Below are positions 10,790-22,810 of a stretch of DNA of 64,000 nucleotides, piece after piece. The position numbers were made by a program, and so were the translations under genes. The notes beneath the pieces are model-generated. The model was not told where the DNA came from, searched no databases, and saw only the letters and a program-made list of their open reading frames with translations. The DNA is taken from positions 48,636-112,635 of the forward strand of contig PDUO01000045.1 in NCBI GenBank assembly GCA_003008705.1, in the 5' to 3' direction. Origin of the DNA: Pezicula radicicola. Taxonomy: Eukaryota > Ascomycota > Leotiomycetes > Helotiales > Dermateaceae. How positions within the stretch are numbered: position 1 is the stretch's first letter; every line of letters starts with the position of its first letter.

Positions 10790-12500
10790 GTACGCAAGAG
10801 TCTATTATCGTAATAGTAACCTAGAGTTTTGCGATGTACGTAAAATCGAATGGCTTTCCTTCTCAGTATAACATGAAGAGATCGAACAGGAAACAAAGGA
10901 GGAAGTAAAACCTCTGAGACAATTTCTGTACAAAACATAAACACAACTTGAGCGTCGGCTCAATATTGTAACATTCAAACGATGCCAAGGAAGGATGTGC
11001 TTTCCATATGCCTCGGCACACCCCACCAGCATGCGCTATAGTACGAAGCGGGGTCTTAAGAAATAAGCGTTACCCCCCTGCCAGGCCCACTCCATTCTGC
11101 TACTTGGCTATACTAAATAAGATAAGAAATTAATGTTGTTTTAGTTATCCAACATTAAATAACTATATCGAATAAGTATATCTTCGATTTATTAGGAAGT
11201 TTAAGCTCCTTTTCAAAGCTTAACTTTTTTAAGTCTTTATAGTATTAAATCTATATACTTATTAAAGTACTCCTCTACTAAAATCTTATTACCCTATATA
11301 TTAATAAGAGTTTCTTATATCCTTCTTACTATATACTATATTCCTATTCTCTATATAAAAGAAACCTAAGCCTTAATATTATTTAAATATCTCCTTAAGG
11401 GGGTCTTAAATAAATTTTTTTTTTATATTTCTTTTATATAAACCCCTTTCTATCTCCCTCTATTAAAATAATATATAATTTACTCTTAAAATTATACCTA
11501 ATTACAGCCTAATAAGATATAGACCTTTAACTACTATAAAAGGTAAATTATGTATAGTTAAGTTGTTATCGTTTACTTCGTGCTTAGAGTACCCTTTAGT
11601 GTTAGCGAATACTTGTATTTACTATTATATTGTCTATATATATACCCTTCCTCTAATACTCGATAGGCCTATCTTAATGTACCTATAAAAAGATTCATCT
11701 CTTATGCTTTGTTTCCTTCGAAAGAAAGGGCTTGCTCTTAGAGATATAGTAATAATAGTTATATTTTACAAGGGCGCTGCAAGTCTATATTGATAATAAA
11801 TGCTCGATCTAAGAGATAATATGTTTAAATTTTCAGCTTGTTACACCCTAGCCTGGTTTCAGCATTTCACGAACGCTATTAAACGCTTTTTGTATGTTGC
11901 TAACGACTAGTGTTAGATGCACGCGAGGTATCGAAGGGACTGATGAGTATAAAAACTCTGTAAGCATTAGAGGAACCATTTTAATGGTTTTATTTTAGTA
12001 ATACCGACTTTTTGAATTCTTTCTATTATTCTCTCTAGAAAAAGTAACTTGTAAAATTCGGTTCCAAAAGTCTTTATATATGCCTATATTATATAATACC
12101 CTAATATATACCTTTTATTCTACTTAATCTTTCTAATCTATTTAAAAACCTAATAAAATAAAATAAAATTTAATAATATATTTATTTAAAAGTTATAAAT
12201 TAAAGCCTCTTATCTTTAAATAATTAACCTCTGAGCTTTTAATTAGAATTAAACTTATTAACTAGAGATTTATATAGACTAAGTATTTTAATATTTTATA
12301 AAGAGGGTAAGAACACAAAAAATATATTATAGTACTTATATTAGTATATATAGGTCGTATACAAAGACTTTTTTTTAGAACCGAATTTTAGGTAGAAAAC
12401 ATTTATATGAGAAACATAAAGCTAGCTTTCTTTAAATTTCTCTCTAACACAATTCACCTCTTAATGTAACGTCTATAGAATTCTTCCAAGCCCAAGCTCC
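10790..12500. other. gene-free AT-rich block
   Basis: After the MpaB-like gene the sequence is ordinary to about 11045, then becomes strongly AT-rich to about 12480, with many TA steps and no supported reading frame. A less AT-rich patch at 11840-11990 may be older repeat sequence. The block contains the inverted-repeat element at 12052-12390. I see no gene. Confidence 0.55.
12052..12390. mobile_element. TA-flanked inverted-repeat element (MITE-like)
   Basis: The left end reads TAAAATTCGGTTCCAAAAG followed by TCTTT (from 12052), and the right end is its approximate reverse complement (to 12390): AAAGACTTTTTTTTAGAACC then GAATTTTA. The shared core is AAAATTCGGTTC, followed by A/T and then AGTCTTT. 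Both ends are bordered by TA, the target-site signature of Tc1/mariner elements. The roughly 335-base interior is AT-rich and non-coding, so this looks like a non-autonomous miniature element rather than a transposon with its own transposase. Confidence 0.55.
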
Positions 12501-12502
12501 GC

Positions 12503-13650
12503 TCAGTCATCGGTAACACCAACTAGTTTACAAGAATCCCTCCAGAGGCAGTCTTCTTTCTCTGTATTAAAAGTATAGGCCGCGTATCCGGCAGCGCTCT
12601 GAATTTCGCCACCCTCAGCTAGCCCCCATTCGCCACAGTCCTCAAGATATTTCCCTCTAACACCATCATAAGCTTTCGAAAGTATCGCAAGAACAGTCGT
12701 TGCAGCGCCCTGTTCCGGTCTCTTGAACGCCTTTTGGTTTTCCGGGATCTTTTTAACGGCTTCGAGCTCACTTGAGTCCATGAATCGGGACAGGTCGGTT
12801 AAAATAGCGCTGGGGTGAATGGTGAGGCCATGAAGACCTTGTGAACCTTAGCGACGCTCAATAGCATTGGTCATATAGATGTTTATGGTCTTGGACTGCC
12901 CGTAGGCTTTCCAGTGGTTGTATTCGCCATCGAGATTGTAGTTGTCCACGTTAATGCCTGAGAGGCGATGAGCCGACGAACTGAGATTGACGACTCTCGA
13001 GGCACACTTGGGTGTAGCTGATGCTAAAAGCGCGGGCTTTAGGAGCTGGAAGAGGAGGAAATGACCTGAATGCCATCAGCATTAGAAAATGTAATTCCTC
13101 TGGGAGCTAGGAACTGGGAACTAGGAACTGGGGACGATGCTCGGTGCTTACCATGATGATTTGTGCCAAATTGAGATTCAAACCTATCCACCGTCAAGGT
13201 CTGTGACGGCACCACCATGATGCTAGCGTTGTTGACCAAGGCATTGAGCTTGCCACCACTTCGTTTGAGGAAATCTTTGGCGGCAGCTCGCACACTGGCA
13301 AGGTTTCCCAAGTCCAGCTCAAGTAGTTCGATCTTTCCGTCAATACCAGCTACGGCCTTTTCTGCCCTTTTCAAGTCCCGTGCTACACAGTAGACTGTAG
13401 CGCCTATGGCTGCAATGGCTCGGGCGGTTTCGATGCCCAAACCTGCTGATGTACCAGTAATGAGCACGACCGCACCGGGCAGCTTACCAATCAATCCTTC
13501 ATCACGAACGATCTGAAGGGCGGTCGAACAGGCGTCACCCGGCCCTTTGGGCTGCAAGTGTGCTGCGGTGTATCGGTTCGTTGTTGCCCTTTTGGAAATA
13601 CGGTGTAGGAAGTCGTTGAGTGAAAGAGACAATTACTTTGTTTGAGACAT
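12503..13650 (-). pseudogene. short-chain dehydrogenase/reductase relic (retinol-dehydrogenase-like)
   Basis: NAD(P)-dependent SDR. The N-terminal exon shows NRYTAAHLQPKGPGDA, the cofactor motif TGTSAGLGIETARAIAA and NALVNNAS. An intron at 13151-13066 (donor GTAAGC, branch GCTGAT, acceptor TTCAG) splits GTNHHG/HFLLFQLLKPALL. The second exon carries VVNLSSSAHRLSG, the catalytic AYGQSK and HPSAILTDL, and ends normally at 12503. Joined, it would be about 350 residues, normal for this group. The true ATG is probably at 13650, followed five codons later by TAA (13635-13633); a second TAA lies at 12850-12848 between ERR and GSQGLHG. Both stops sit in an otherwise open frame. Either Gln codons were lost by C-to-T change or, for the second, a Tyr codon changed. 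Confidence 0.85.
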
Positions 13651-13839
13651 CCAGGCTTTATAATAGTTACAAGTCTTAGACGTACCCACAACGAGCTCCC
13701 TTTTAGTCAGTAGACGTCTGGACGAATTCGGAGATCCCGGAGTGGTGCTGTTCTCTCCACTGTTGCTAAGCCGTACAGTCCATACGTTACAGCTGGCAGT
13801 GAGTGTTTCTGTCATCGTCACTTGGTACCGGAGCACATC

Positions 13840-14735
13840 TGCACCAATACTGAGTTTGCTACAGTGTATATCGTTTATCGTTACAAGGCGAGCCTTGTAG
13901 AACTACCGACTGAGTGCCGCCGCAGCAGTCCGCAACGTTCGGCATCCGCGGCCCGGGTACGGACCATAGGGAAATACCCGCCTTGACTTTAAGTACGATT
14001 CAGATCTAGAGATTTCGGGAAATTCAACCAGATATAATAGATGGAGGGACAACTCTGTACCAGGCATAGCTATGAAGGCAATTAGGGAGGAGAGAGGCCT
14101 ATCAGACTAGAGAGCTGACTTTTTAATCCCCCCGGCTTTTACTTGAAAGTATATCAGCTATACCCGCGAGGCGTATAGTGAATTAAATAAACTTATATAC
14201 ATGTGTATATCCTTGGACCGTATGTAAGGATTATACTCGGTGGTATTCCTCCTCTCAGTTCATTCCAAGGTCACTCGAAGAATGCAAACCGTTCACAGCA
14301 CGTAGGGTACTTCTAAGAAATCCCTTAGTGCTATAATTGTACGAAATAGATTAATGTCTCTAATGCATCGAATGGCTCGAAAGTCCTGCCTATCCTAAGT
14401 GTCTTAAATAACCTAAGTATCCTAAGAGCTAGCTAGATGTAAAATAAAAGTTGACTTTAGGAGGCGGTTTGAGGATGCAAATCTGTGCACTTGCACATAC
14501 ATTGTACCATAGAAGTTGCATGGAACTCTTTCCACTCGCCATGTGGAAGGACAGATAGCTTCTGAAATTTCAAATCTCCCGTCTAGCAATGTCCTCGCCT
14601 GTCCACGTACTCAATCACTCTTGTCTTCGTCAGTTGAAAGACGCCAGGTCGAAATGATCCTCCCGAGTCTCACCTAACGCTGTTTAAAGGAGGCTGCAGT
14701 ATCCTAGCACCTTCCTCTAAGGGGTCGAATTCAAG
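13840..14735. other. no supported gene
   Basis: Spacer between two minus-strand relics. Reading both strands I find only short frames without recognisable motifs, and no repeats. Confidence 0.4.
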
Positions 14736-16940
14736 TCAACGATTTCGAGTTCCAGAAGGACGACAATAATTTAAGCCGCAATGCCTTGACTCAATCGACA
14801 CAAGCAAAGCGGCGAGAGACAGAACGGTAGCACCACAATGAGCTGTGTTAGGCCCTACACTTAGTCTCCGCTGCCGAAAAAAATTAACGTTACCATCGGC
14901 AGTCGACAGGAAGTTCATAGGGGAGAAAGACTGTAGGGTCAGAAACATCGAGTCGCTAGGCGGTACCTGTATTACACCGTCGTTTGGTATGTCCTTATCA
15001 AGGTGGCTCGTCGCAAACGGAGGAGTCGGTAGCGTAAAGGGGGACAGGCTATTTCGAAGGCTAGCCATCTTTGAGAGGGGTTTGTTTAGATCAATAACGA
15101 CTATGTAGTCTACCACCGACCAAAGGACGAGCAAATCCGAATCGTCGAGAATATCGGTATAAGGACTCGTACCCAAAAGACCCGTAAATCTTAAACCCCA
15201 GCTCTGACAGAGCAGAGCTCAAGGCTAGCAGCCTGAATCGCAAACGGGTCAGAATCCAAAGTCAGTGGTCAGTGGGGGTCATATGATAACTCACGAGTAG
15301 GCCAGTTCTCGGACAAGTTTAATCCAATGCATTAAGATTAGAAGAAAAGTAGTCCATTGATTTCCGTCGAACTATGGGATCTGGTGAGTGAGAGTACAGA
15401 GCATGAATGCCTCCAGCAACCAGGAGAGTGACGTTTGTCACGGATTCAAAATGAAGCAGGATTGACGAGATGGCCAGATACTCCGAATGCGGATCCTAAT
15501 GAGCTAATTGAGTGCACGAACGATGCTCGTCGAACATGTATCGAGCACAACGGCCCAGTGCGGAGGCTACCAAGACTAATAAATCGAAGTGGTCTGGCTC
15601 ATACATCGACGGTTCGTGAGTGGTAATCATGTCCGTCAGGAAGTTGGACCTGGCAATCCATATCCCCCATTACCGATGGCTGGTGCTTTGTGCAGGATAC
15701 AAATCGATCGAGCAAGTATACCGTCCAGAACAGTCGACGCCTCTCTTCCTGGTCCGTCAGGGAGAGTCTGGCATCGGGTTCTCGTTGAAGCTGCATATCT
15801 TGGCATAGTCGGACAGTAAGGCCAATCTTAACCCAGACGGAACGTCGGCGTCTAGCTGTTGGATCTGTTTAATCAACATGCACCGAGAGGTCGGGGGGGT
15901 AGCACTTACCTTCACCGTCAACCACTGCTAGCAGCGACAGCGCCTGAATCATGGAGATGCCCATCAGGGTTTCCGCTCCGAAGTTGGAACCACAGGTGGC
16001 GGCCATGAGTAATGCCTAAGACTACTCCGCGTAGCTCTGCTAGTTCTGCATTGGAATCATTTGTAGATCTTTGCCTCCGGCCCGTTGTGACACAACCACG
16101 ATGATGGCGAACAGGATATATTGTGGGATATATTCATCCTTGAGTTGTTGGCGAAACTTAGCCTCGAGAAAGAAAGTATAGGGTTGATTGTGATGGTGCA
16201 GGAAGTATAAGTTGTACACCGTACTCAACATGGAATCGGGCGGAAGGGGGCTTTTATGGTCACGGTGTCAACATACATTACATACACCCATACACACACA
16301 GACACACACATACGGCAGGCACTTACAGTTCTGGTGGGCTCCTTGGGCTTGATGTAGTCGAATAGGAGGAGGTACTGTCCGGCGGTCCCTCATCGGGAAT
16401 GCTGTTGCTCTGCAGTGGTGGTCTCTGTGTCAGAAGTTTGACGAGTTCCTGCACACAACTGTATCCTGGTGGTTAGTACGTTCAATTCCGCGGGGGCCCT
16501 CATCATCACGTACACATTTACAGCCGCCAACTCGTTGATCTTGGACTCGAGGAAGGTGACTCGGGAGGCAAGGCTAGTCTAGAAGAGAGAGAAGAAAGAG
16601 TTCATTTCGGTCCTCTTTGCCAGGAGATGAGATAAGACGAGACGACATACATACCTCGGAATCGTGCCGGGTTACAAGAGAATCTGAATCTACAAAATAA
16701 TTACATTCTTGTAAGACACGCTCGCAGATGGCGTATATTAGTCTGTCGCCCGAGCAGCGGACTTTCTTGCGTCTGGTCATGTCCTAATGCATTAGTCGTG
16801 GATTGGTGGTGGTGGTGGTGGTAGTAGTGGTGGCAGGGGATGAGATAGGAACTGTTGCTTACCTGCAGTTTAAGCAAGCTTGTTTGACTCGTTTCACACC
16901 GCGATGTTGCTGAAGCTCTTGAATCCTGTTCCTCGGCCAT
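14736..16940 (-). pseudogene. second Zn2Cys6 transcription factor relic
   Basis: A multi-exon fungal regulator. The start is MAEEQDSRASA at 16940; an intron (donor GTAAGC, acceptor near 16788) joins to DMTRRKKVRCSGDR, then AICERVLQECNYF, which is the second half of a zinc cluster. A further exon gives TSLASRVTFLESKINELAA, the usual coiled linker. Downstream blocks include NQPYTFFLEAKFRQQLKDEY (near 16190) and EERRRLFWTVYLLDRFVS with DCQVQLPDG (near 15730), the standard Fungal_trans signature. The zinc cluster has lost its first CxxC pair, and RPxC reads RLIY (Pro to Leu, Cys to Tyr), both C-to-T/G-to-A type changes. Several stops separate the blocks. It lies between SDR and monooxygenase relics, so it may once have controlled a metabolic cluster; that is inference. 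A GGT microsatellite at 16805-16833 lies in its first intron. Confidence 0.7.
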
Positions 16941-17066
16941 GATGTTGTTGTGGTTGATGTTGTTGATGTTGGAGCAAGTGAGAGAAATTGGAAATTGGAG
17001 ACGAAAGCTACAGTAATGAGCATTCATTCCAGAGCCAATCTACCCCGCATAAATCCCCCGTAGAAT

Positions 17067-17080
17067 AACCCTAACCCTAA
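17067..17080. repeat. interstitial telomere-like motif
   Basis: Two full CCCTAA-type units (AACCCTAACCCTAA) stand inside the window, upstream of the regulator relic. TTAGGG is the usual telomere repeat of filamentous ascomycetes. Other short copies lie at 26963-26974, 30528-30539, 35341-35364 and 38783-38793. Confidence 0.6.
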
Positions 17081-17180
17081 GGTTGTATTTGGGAAGGTAG
17101 GCCGAAGCCTGATAAGCACTGATTATAGAGGCTCCGGAATAGACTAACTAGGAGCCGACGATTAATAATTTATATAATTC

Positions 17181-17256
17181 GAATGAAAACCAGAGGTTTG
17201 TTTACATTAAAAAGAACTCCCCCTTTTAATGTAAACCTCTAGTTTTCCTTAGAATG
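17181..17256. repeat. long imperfect hairpin (foldback)
   Basis: The arm GAAAACCAGAGGTTTGTTTA (from 17185), followed by CATTAAAA, pairs with TTTTAATGTAAACCTCTAG then TTTTCC (17224-17247), leaving a loop of about 10 bases rich in C. Flanking bases ATTCGAA and TTAGAATGG extend the pairing weakly. The surroundings (17100-17514) are AT-rich and show no gene. It could be a compact foldback element or the end of an inverted duplication. Confidence 0.6.
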
Positions 17257-17514
17257 GTTAACATTAGTCTTTAACTATAGTTCCCTATCATTTGTATAAT
17301 AAGGTCTATCGTTTCTTCTATAAGCAGCTCTTTTTTAGGATAATTATACTTATTTATATTACTACTATTCTAGTGTTTCAAAAATACTTAGTTCATGTAT
17401 ACAAGGAGTCTATATTCTATAAGAAAAGAGCTAGTCAGAATACAATCAATTAATAAAATCATTTATTTTGACTAAACCAAATCTTCTTGGACGACAGTAC
17501 ATGGTGGAATCTTG

Positions 17515-18350
17515 CTAGTTCTGGACACGATTCACACTTCTACTCGTCCAGGGCTCTGTAGACATTGGCTTTCCTCCTCTGCCGCGAGAAGAAGATACCT
17601 TGAGTAGATCAAACCCTTCCCACTTTTCCAAAGCCACATCATACTCCTTCGTATACACGTCCAATCCTTTAATGTAGATGAGTTGTTCGTGTACCTTACC
17701 GGGGATATTGGCTCCCATCCACCAACTGTCCCTGCGTGGGAGCAGGGTCTTCTCGTTCGCCGCCTGGAGATCGTTGCGCCAATGTTTGGCAGCGCTGGCG
17801 GTGGCTTCAATCGCCTTGATACCCTCAGCCTGCATCCTCGTGATAGCTTGCGCGATCCAGTCCATCTGATACTCAATAATGGGCGGTCCGTTCGACAGGG
17901 ACGTAGGTGCTTACGGGCTGTAAGACATGAAAAAGTTGGGCATGCCGGGAATGGCGAGGCTAAGGTGGGTGAGAACGCCCTCTTTCCATATTTGCGAACT
18001 CTAGTAGCTTTTCGGTCGTCTCGATCCCCTATTTATGGAACTGCTTAATCGGAGTCTCCTTAAGGTTGACAACCTAAGCGTTCGGCCTATCTATCATCTC
18101 GTAGTAGTCTTGCTCCAAGGTCGCTCTCTTAGTGTCAAAAAACATAGGCTGCTTTCGAGGGCGGACAATGTCCGCCTTAGCTAGATCCTTGACGCACTCC
18201 CGAACCTTCCGGTACCAGAAATCGTAAAACAGGGCATTCGCCTTTTCGTCCGTCATGAAGTCTTGGAAGTTGGATAGCTAGAACACAAACCCACCTCGGT
18301 CCCATAGGTACTGGAATAGGGCTTCCCGCTCTTGATCGGAGACGTCCCAA
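17515..18350 (-). pseudogene. Baeyer-Villiger monooxygenase C-terminal relic
   Basis: Class B flavin monooxygenase, cyclohexanone-monooxygenase type, which inserts oxygen next to a ketone. The frame reads DQEREALFQYLWDRGGFVF, TDEKANALFYDFWYRKVREC, ADIVRPRKQPMFFDTKRATL, and, after a deletion, WKEGVLTHLSLAIPGMPNFF and MSYSP, then SLSNGPPIIEYQMDWIAQA and SWWMGANIPGK, ending at 17515. The N-terminal FAD and NADPH domains are absent: upstream of 18350 the sequence changes to unrelated DNA. Lesions are TAG at 18280-18278 (Trp expected), TAG at 18076-18074, TAG at 18031-18029 and TAA at 17913-17911 (Gln expected), plus an internal deletion that removes the segment between EFANMER and WKEG. Confidence 0.85.
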
Positions 18351-18366
18351 TTAATTAATATAACCC

Positions 18367-21130
18367 TTAACTAATACACCACCTTCCCCCCTCCCTCTTC
18401 CTAGCAAACGCTAACCCCGCCACCCGACTCGTCCTATTATATACTACCTCCCTCCCTCTCGCCTCCGCAGTAAACGCCTCCTTTAAATTCCCCAGCGACT
18501 CAAAAACCACCGCGAGGCCACCCTTGGTATCGTTCGACAGTGTAAAGAGGTGTGCGCTGCAGAGGTAGGTGTATTTAATGCCACCACTCTTAGGTTCCTT
18601 TTGCTTTTCGTTTAGAATGACAACAAGGGCGCCGGGCAAGATGGCAATTTCGGCGAGGGATTAGCGTGTATGGGCCATCCAGTGGGCGGTGATGAATACG
18701 AGTGTAGAGGTTGGAGAGGAGGTTTGGTTGGTTTGGTTGTTGGGAACAAGGTCATTTAGTGTAGAGGTAAGCAGGGTACGTTGTGTACTAGAGGCGTCCC
18801 AGTTGTAGACAAGGTTGAAGTACTCGTCTATATCGCTCAAGACGAAGCAGCGGGTGCTAATGTACTTAAGGACCGTAGACCAGACGAAGGCGTCGGCTTC
18901 GAGGTAGAGACCCTCCCGGGAGAGGCGACCGAGGGGTGTGATGGGATCCTGGGAGTCGAAATTGATGTTCGGTGGGTCGCTGTAGTGATGTAGTTGGTTG
19001 TGAGTGAGGTGTTTGACGATATCAAGGATTGTGCGGGGAGCCCAGCGGTAGCCCGGTTCCTGTAAATGCGGGAGGGGGCTAGAGAGGAAGCCGATAGGTA
19101 TAACGCCGTTATTGAAGAGGCTCCAGAATTTGATCATCCGCTCCTCCTCAAGGGTGCACTCGAGGATTTGCGTCATGGCGGCCTCATCGTATCCGAGGAG
19201 GGTGGCGAGACAGATGGTTTCGTCGCTGGCCACGGATGTGGATCGGTATCTGATGGTGTGCATGAGGGCGTAGAGGCGATGCAGGTGGCTCTGACCTGGG
19301 CGGCGGAAGCCGCTGAAGTCATGGACGCGACGCAGGATGATGGGCATCAGGGTGTATTCGAGAGTGGGCTTGGAGCAGTGGTGCAGATGTGCGAGGCCTG
19401 TGTTAATATTGTAGGGTTGGTTGGCGAATTGGAAGGATAGTCGCCTCGCGAGAGCGCCTTCTTGGAGGTTCCAGAGGCGGGAGTACCAGGGGCAGGAGAG
19501 AATGCGTATGAGGGCGTCGATGTGGAGGCTTAGCTCATTTTCGGTATACTATGAAAGGGGAAGCGGATGGGAGAAAAGCCACGAGTCGAGGACTAAGACG
19601 ATGCTGGCTTTTTCGTAGGTGGTACCCATTCGGCTGATGGCGAGGTTCTGCGCCTCGTGCTCCTGCGCTGAGTCTGGCGGGCAGCAGATGGTGTCCAGCC
19701 AGAAGAGACGGATGTTGTGACTAGAAGCAGTTTCGGACATGTCGGGCAATTCGAGTTGGTGGACGAGTTGGTGGACTAGTCGACTCAACCGTATCATCTG
19801 GCACCGCGGAATTGCACTGCGCTGCAGGTTCCCTAGGCCATCCGACCAAACATGGGAGATAGCGACGTATAGTACGTCCCCGCTAGTAGCTTCTGGATTA
19901 TAAGAGGACAGGGTGATTGCAGAGTTCTCGGTGGCGTCGTCTACGGTGTGAATCAGAGGGATCTTGCCCTCTCTCAAGATGCTCAGGATCTCAGCGTAGT
20001 CGGCAACGACATCCTGGTAGCCGGGACAGCCGTCGACGTACTTTGTCTTGTAAGTATACGGGTTTATACCACTGCGGACGCAGGCTCTTTCGCTGCAAAA
20101 TTGGCCGGTAGAGTTCGCTGCCGTATCTGGCCCTCCGCTGACAGCATCGGATTCGTCCAAGTGGGCCACATTATCCTGAGGCCGTTTCGAGTGAGCCAGG
20201 TAGTATTGGCCAGCGGCACTGACCGTTTGGGAGAGGACCATAATCTCCCGAGGACACCAGCCTCGCTTTCTTATGTGTTCACGAAACCATGGTGATTCTC
20301 GAAACCAATAGCATCCCTCATCGTCTATGAAGTTGTAAGCACTGTGGATTGAGTTTGCAGACTCGGGTATGCCTTGTATCATTGATTCGAGTCGTGGAAT
20401 GAGCCGTGCCTGGAGGGACAAAGCGGCGACCTGCAGAAACTCAACCACTAGAGCACTAGACAAAATCCCAGCCTCGTTCTTCATGCAGGAGAAGCAACCA
20501 AATTGTAGAGCGGGTATGATGCCCAGCGGGCCCGCCAGATAATGTCTAGGTCCGCCGGGGGCTGCTTTCCTTTTGACGAGGCAGCTGCTGATGTATAACG
20601 CTTCGGTGATAATGTCCTTAACGCGATCGAAGTACGTACAGTAGTGAAGGATAAATTCCTCCGGCAGAGGGGCGTCGGGGAGGGTATAAACAAGGATGTC
20701 TTCAGTATTTCTCTAAACCTTAGAGCCGAGTTTAGTTATGTCGAGTAATGGATATGGGCTGTCAGGGACTTCGCGGGTGTATATAGACAAGGGGACTATC
20801 TGGTCTAGGTATTCCCCGAGGACACTAAAGAATAACCATCTCTGCAGAAAAGCCTAGAACTCTGGCGACTCATCCTCTGCAATACGACTCCATTCTTCAA
20901 GGGGCCTAGGACCCCAGCCCTGCCGTAAAGGATATGTCTCCCAGCTGTTAGGACCGAAAAACAACTCTTTTGTGTCGTAGAGCTCTTTGGTATAGTATAA
21001 TACTTTGATTTCAGAGGTTAAATGATCTGGCGGAAGGATTAGATGCTCTATAGTAAAGGTGAACTGCCTGGTTGGTATTTCTTAGTATTGAGTGGGTCGC
21101 TTTTTAATTTAGATGTACCGTAGCCTACGA
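18367..21130 (-). pseudogene. HET-domain protein relic 1, six stops but one continuous frame
   Basis: Heterokaryon-incompatibility type protein of roughly 900 codons. In one unbroken frame I read FTIEHLILPPDHLTSEIKVL, FFGPNSWETYPLRQGWGPRP, FGCFSCMKNEAGILSSALVV, then the HET core YVAISHVWSDGLGNLQ, LFWLDTICCPPDSA and MGTTYEKASIVLVLD, followed by LIRILSCPWYSRLWNLQEGA and a long C-terminal region. In-frame stops are TAA 21111-21109, TAA 21084-21082, TAG 20856-20854, TAG 20715-20713, TAG 19551-19549 and TAA 18663-18661. No indel is needed anywhere, and each stop can come from CAA or CAG by a single C-to-T change. The start upstream of 21130 is not located. HET proteins act in non-self recognition between fungal individuals. 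Confidence 0.85.
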
Positions 21131-21553
21131 TGATCTAGGCCTAAGAATAGAACTGTTGAGGAGTCAAGTCAGGGCCAGAGAGGAGGTATTAGAGGAGGTT
21201 AGGAAATTTTAGGAGTTGTACGAACAAGAGGGCAATAGGGTCAGCTAAGAAAGGTGAGGCATGTGTCTGCTATCGCTTCGTTGACGGGGGTCGTGCTTTT
21301 GGGCCTATGAAGTACAAACACGTCCGCTGCGTATAAATTGAGCTCTACCAGTGCTTTTATTCGCTCGATCTTAATTGCCACAATCGTCGCAACGGATGCC
21401 GCCAAGTAAGTATATTCTTTCTTTAGCCAGCTTACATAAATCTATATGACTGCTCGTTTATTTGTTATCGCGATTGAAAATAAAAATCACAAAATAGCTT
21501 ATGTATCCTTCCTGTCAGCATTTCCACCTTGACATATACCTCGAAAATTGAAG

Positions 21554-22711
21554 ATGTTGCTCGAATATCTCAAATCCTGGGCACCATTCCACATCGATGC
21601 CTTGGGAATTGTTACGTTGCTTGGCGCCGATCAGATGGACCAGGCTGTTGGTCGTCTAGCTCGAAATCGATTCACTAGCTGCCTCCTATTGCTTAGGGTG
21701 TACACGATTGCTGGCAACAACATCGTGAAGCTTGTTCCTGGATTCAGCCTCTATAATATCACCGATGGCGTCAAGGCTACTGATCTCAATGATTGGTTCT
21801 GTCGATGGCTTCTTTCCTAGAACATAACATATACTTCAACTACGCTTCGGATTTCGGAAATAGAACAGCCACGCAGGAGACTACGCCTTGAAGATTTATG
21901 GAACTACGCTGTGGGATTTCTCGTCATGTACCCTATGCTGATAGTAGTCATCTTGATGGAAGACTGGTGGGGTCTGGGGAACATCATCTCAATGATCGTA
22001 TCCATTGTCATTCGCCAGGTGGTGGTTCGTCAAAACCTTGCCGCGATCGATCTCGCCGTCAAGATGGCAGCGGAGACGTCAGCCAAGGTCAATCTTTTTG
22101 TAACTCCTCCGACAGGCGAACTTATCACCATCAAAGCCTCACTTGGCATCGTCCTCAAATGCCTCCTAACCAATCTACAGCCTCCTAACCCCTCGACTTA
22201 CTCATGGGCGCGTTCGATTGGTTGGCTTGGCTTCGGTGGTCACGTGATCTGCCTGGGAATGACGGGCTTGCTGAATCAACTAGTAACCGTTGCTGTGATC
22301 GTTGGCGCTACAGTCTTAGTTGCATGGCATGTGGGCGATGATGAATCTCAAATTGGTCAACGACTCTGTATCACACGCTCAGACCATCCTCTCCCAGACT
22401 GGCGAGCCACTGCGATGGCACGATTGAAACTCTCGAAGTCAGAAGAAGACTCTTTGCTGGCTTGGAACATCTATCCTCAAAGGAGTAACAAGGTATGGTG
22501 GCAAACGTTCCAGGATTACCAGGCAAATCTGAAATCCTTTCGCGAATGGGACAAACTCCTGAAAGAAGCGTATGAGGAAGCTAGTGCTACAGATGTGACG
22601 AGTAAATCTGTCGATCTTGCTAGCGGAACGAAGGATACACCAAGGAATGACGATGCAGGGGCTGAGCTTATTGAGACTGTTTCGGAGGAAGGTCGAGACA
22701 GCAATTTGTAG
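21554..22711 (+). pseudogene. integral membrane protein of unknown function, one TAG
   Basis: The frame from the ATG at 21554 (MLLEYLKSWAPFHIDALGIV) runs to 22711 with a single TAG at 21818-21820, between CRWLLS and NITYTSTTLRISEIEQPRR. After the stop there are several hydrophobic helices (WNYAVGFLVMYPMLIVVILM, IISMIVSIVIRQVVV, IGWLGFGGHVICLGMTGLL, TVAVIVGATVLVAWHVG) and a soluble tail with ITRSDHPLPDWRATAMARL and an acidic end. This resembles a widespread fungal family of multi-helix plasma-membrane proteins with no known role. Everything but the stop looks healthy, so this is a very recent pseudogene, a readthrough case or a sequence error. A start further upstream cannot be excluded. Confidence 0.7.
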
Positions 22712-22810
22712 TAATTCAATCCAATTTGTTAATGCATTGTCTTAGGAATAAAATGCCTACTCTATAAGGCCTCCGCTGGACACTTTCAGTATGGAACAGG
22801 TCTAGAGATA

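Noticed and set aside
18781..19440. Plus-strand Glu/Gly/Val-rich frames opposite the HET relic
   Set aside because: Their composition is the mirror of the minus-strand coding sequence, which has the recognisable HET motifs.
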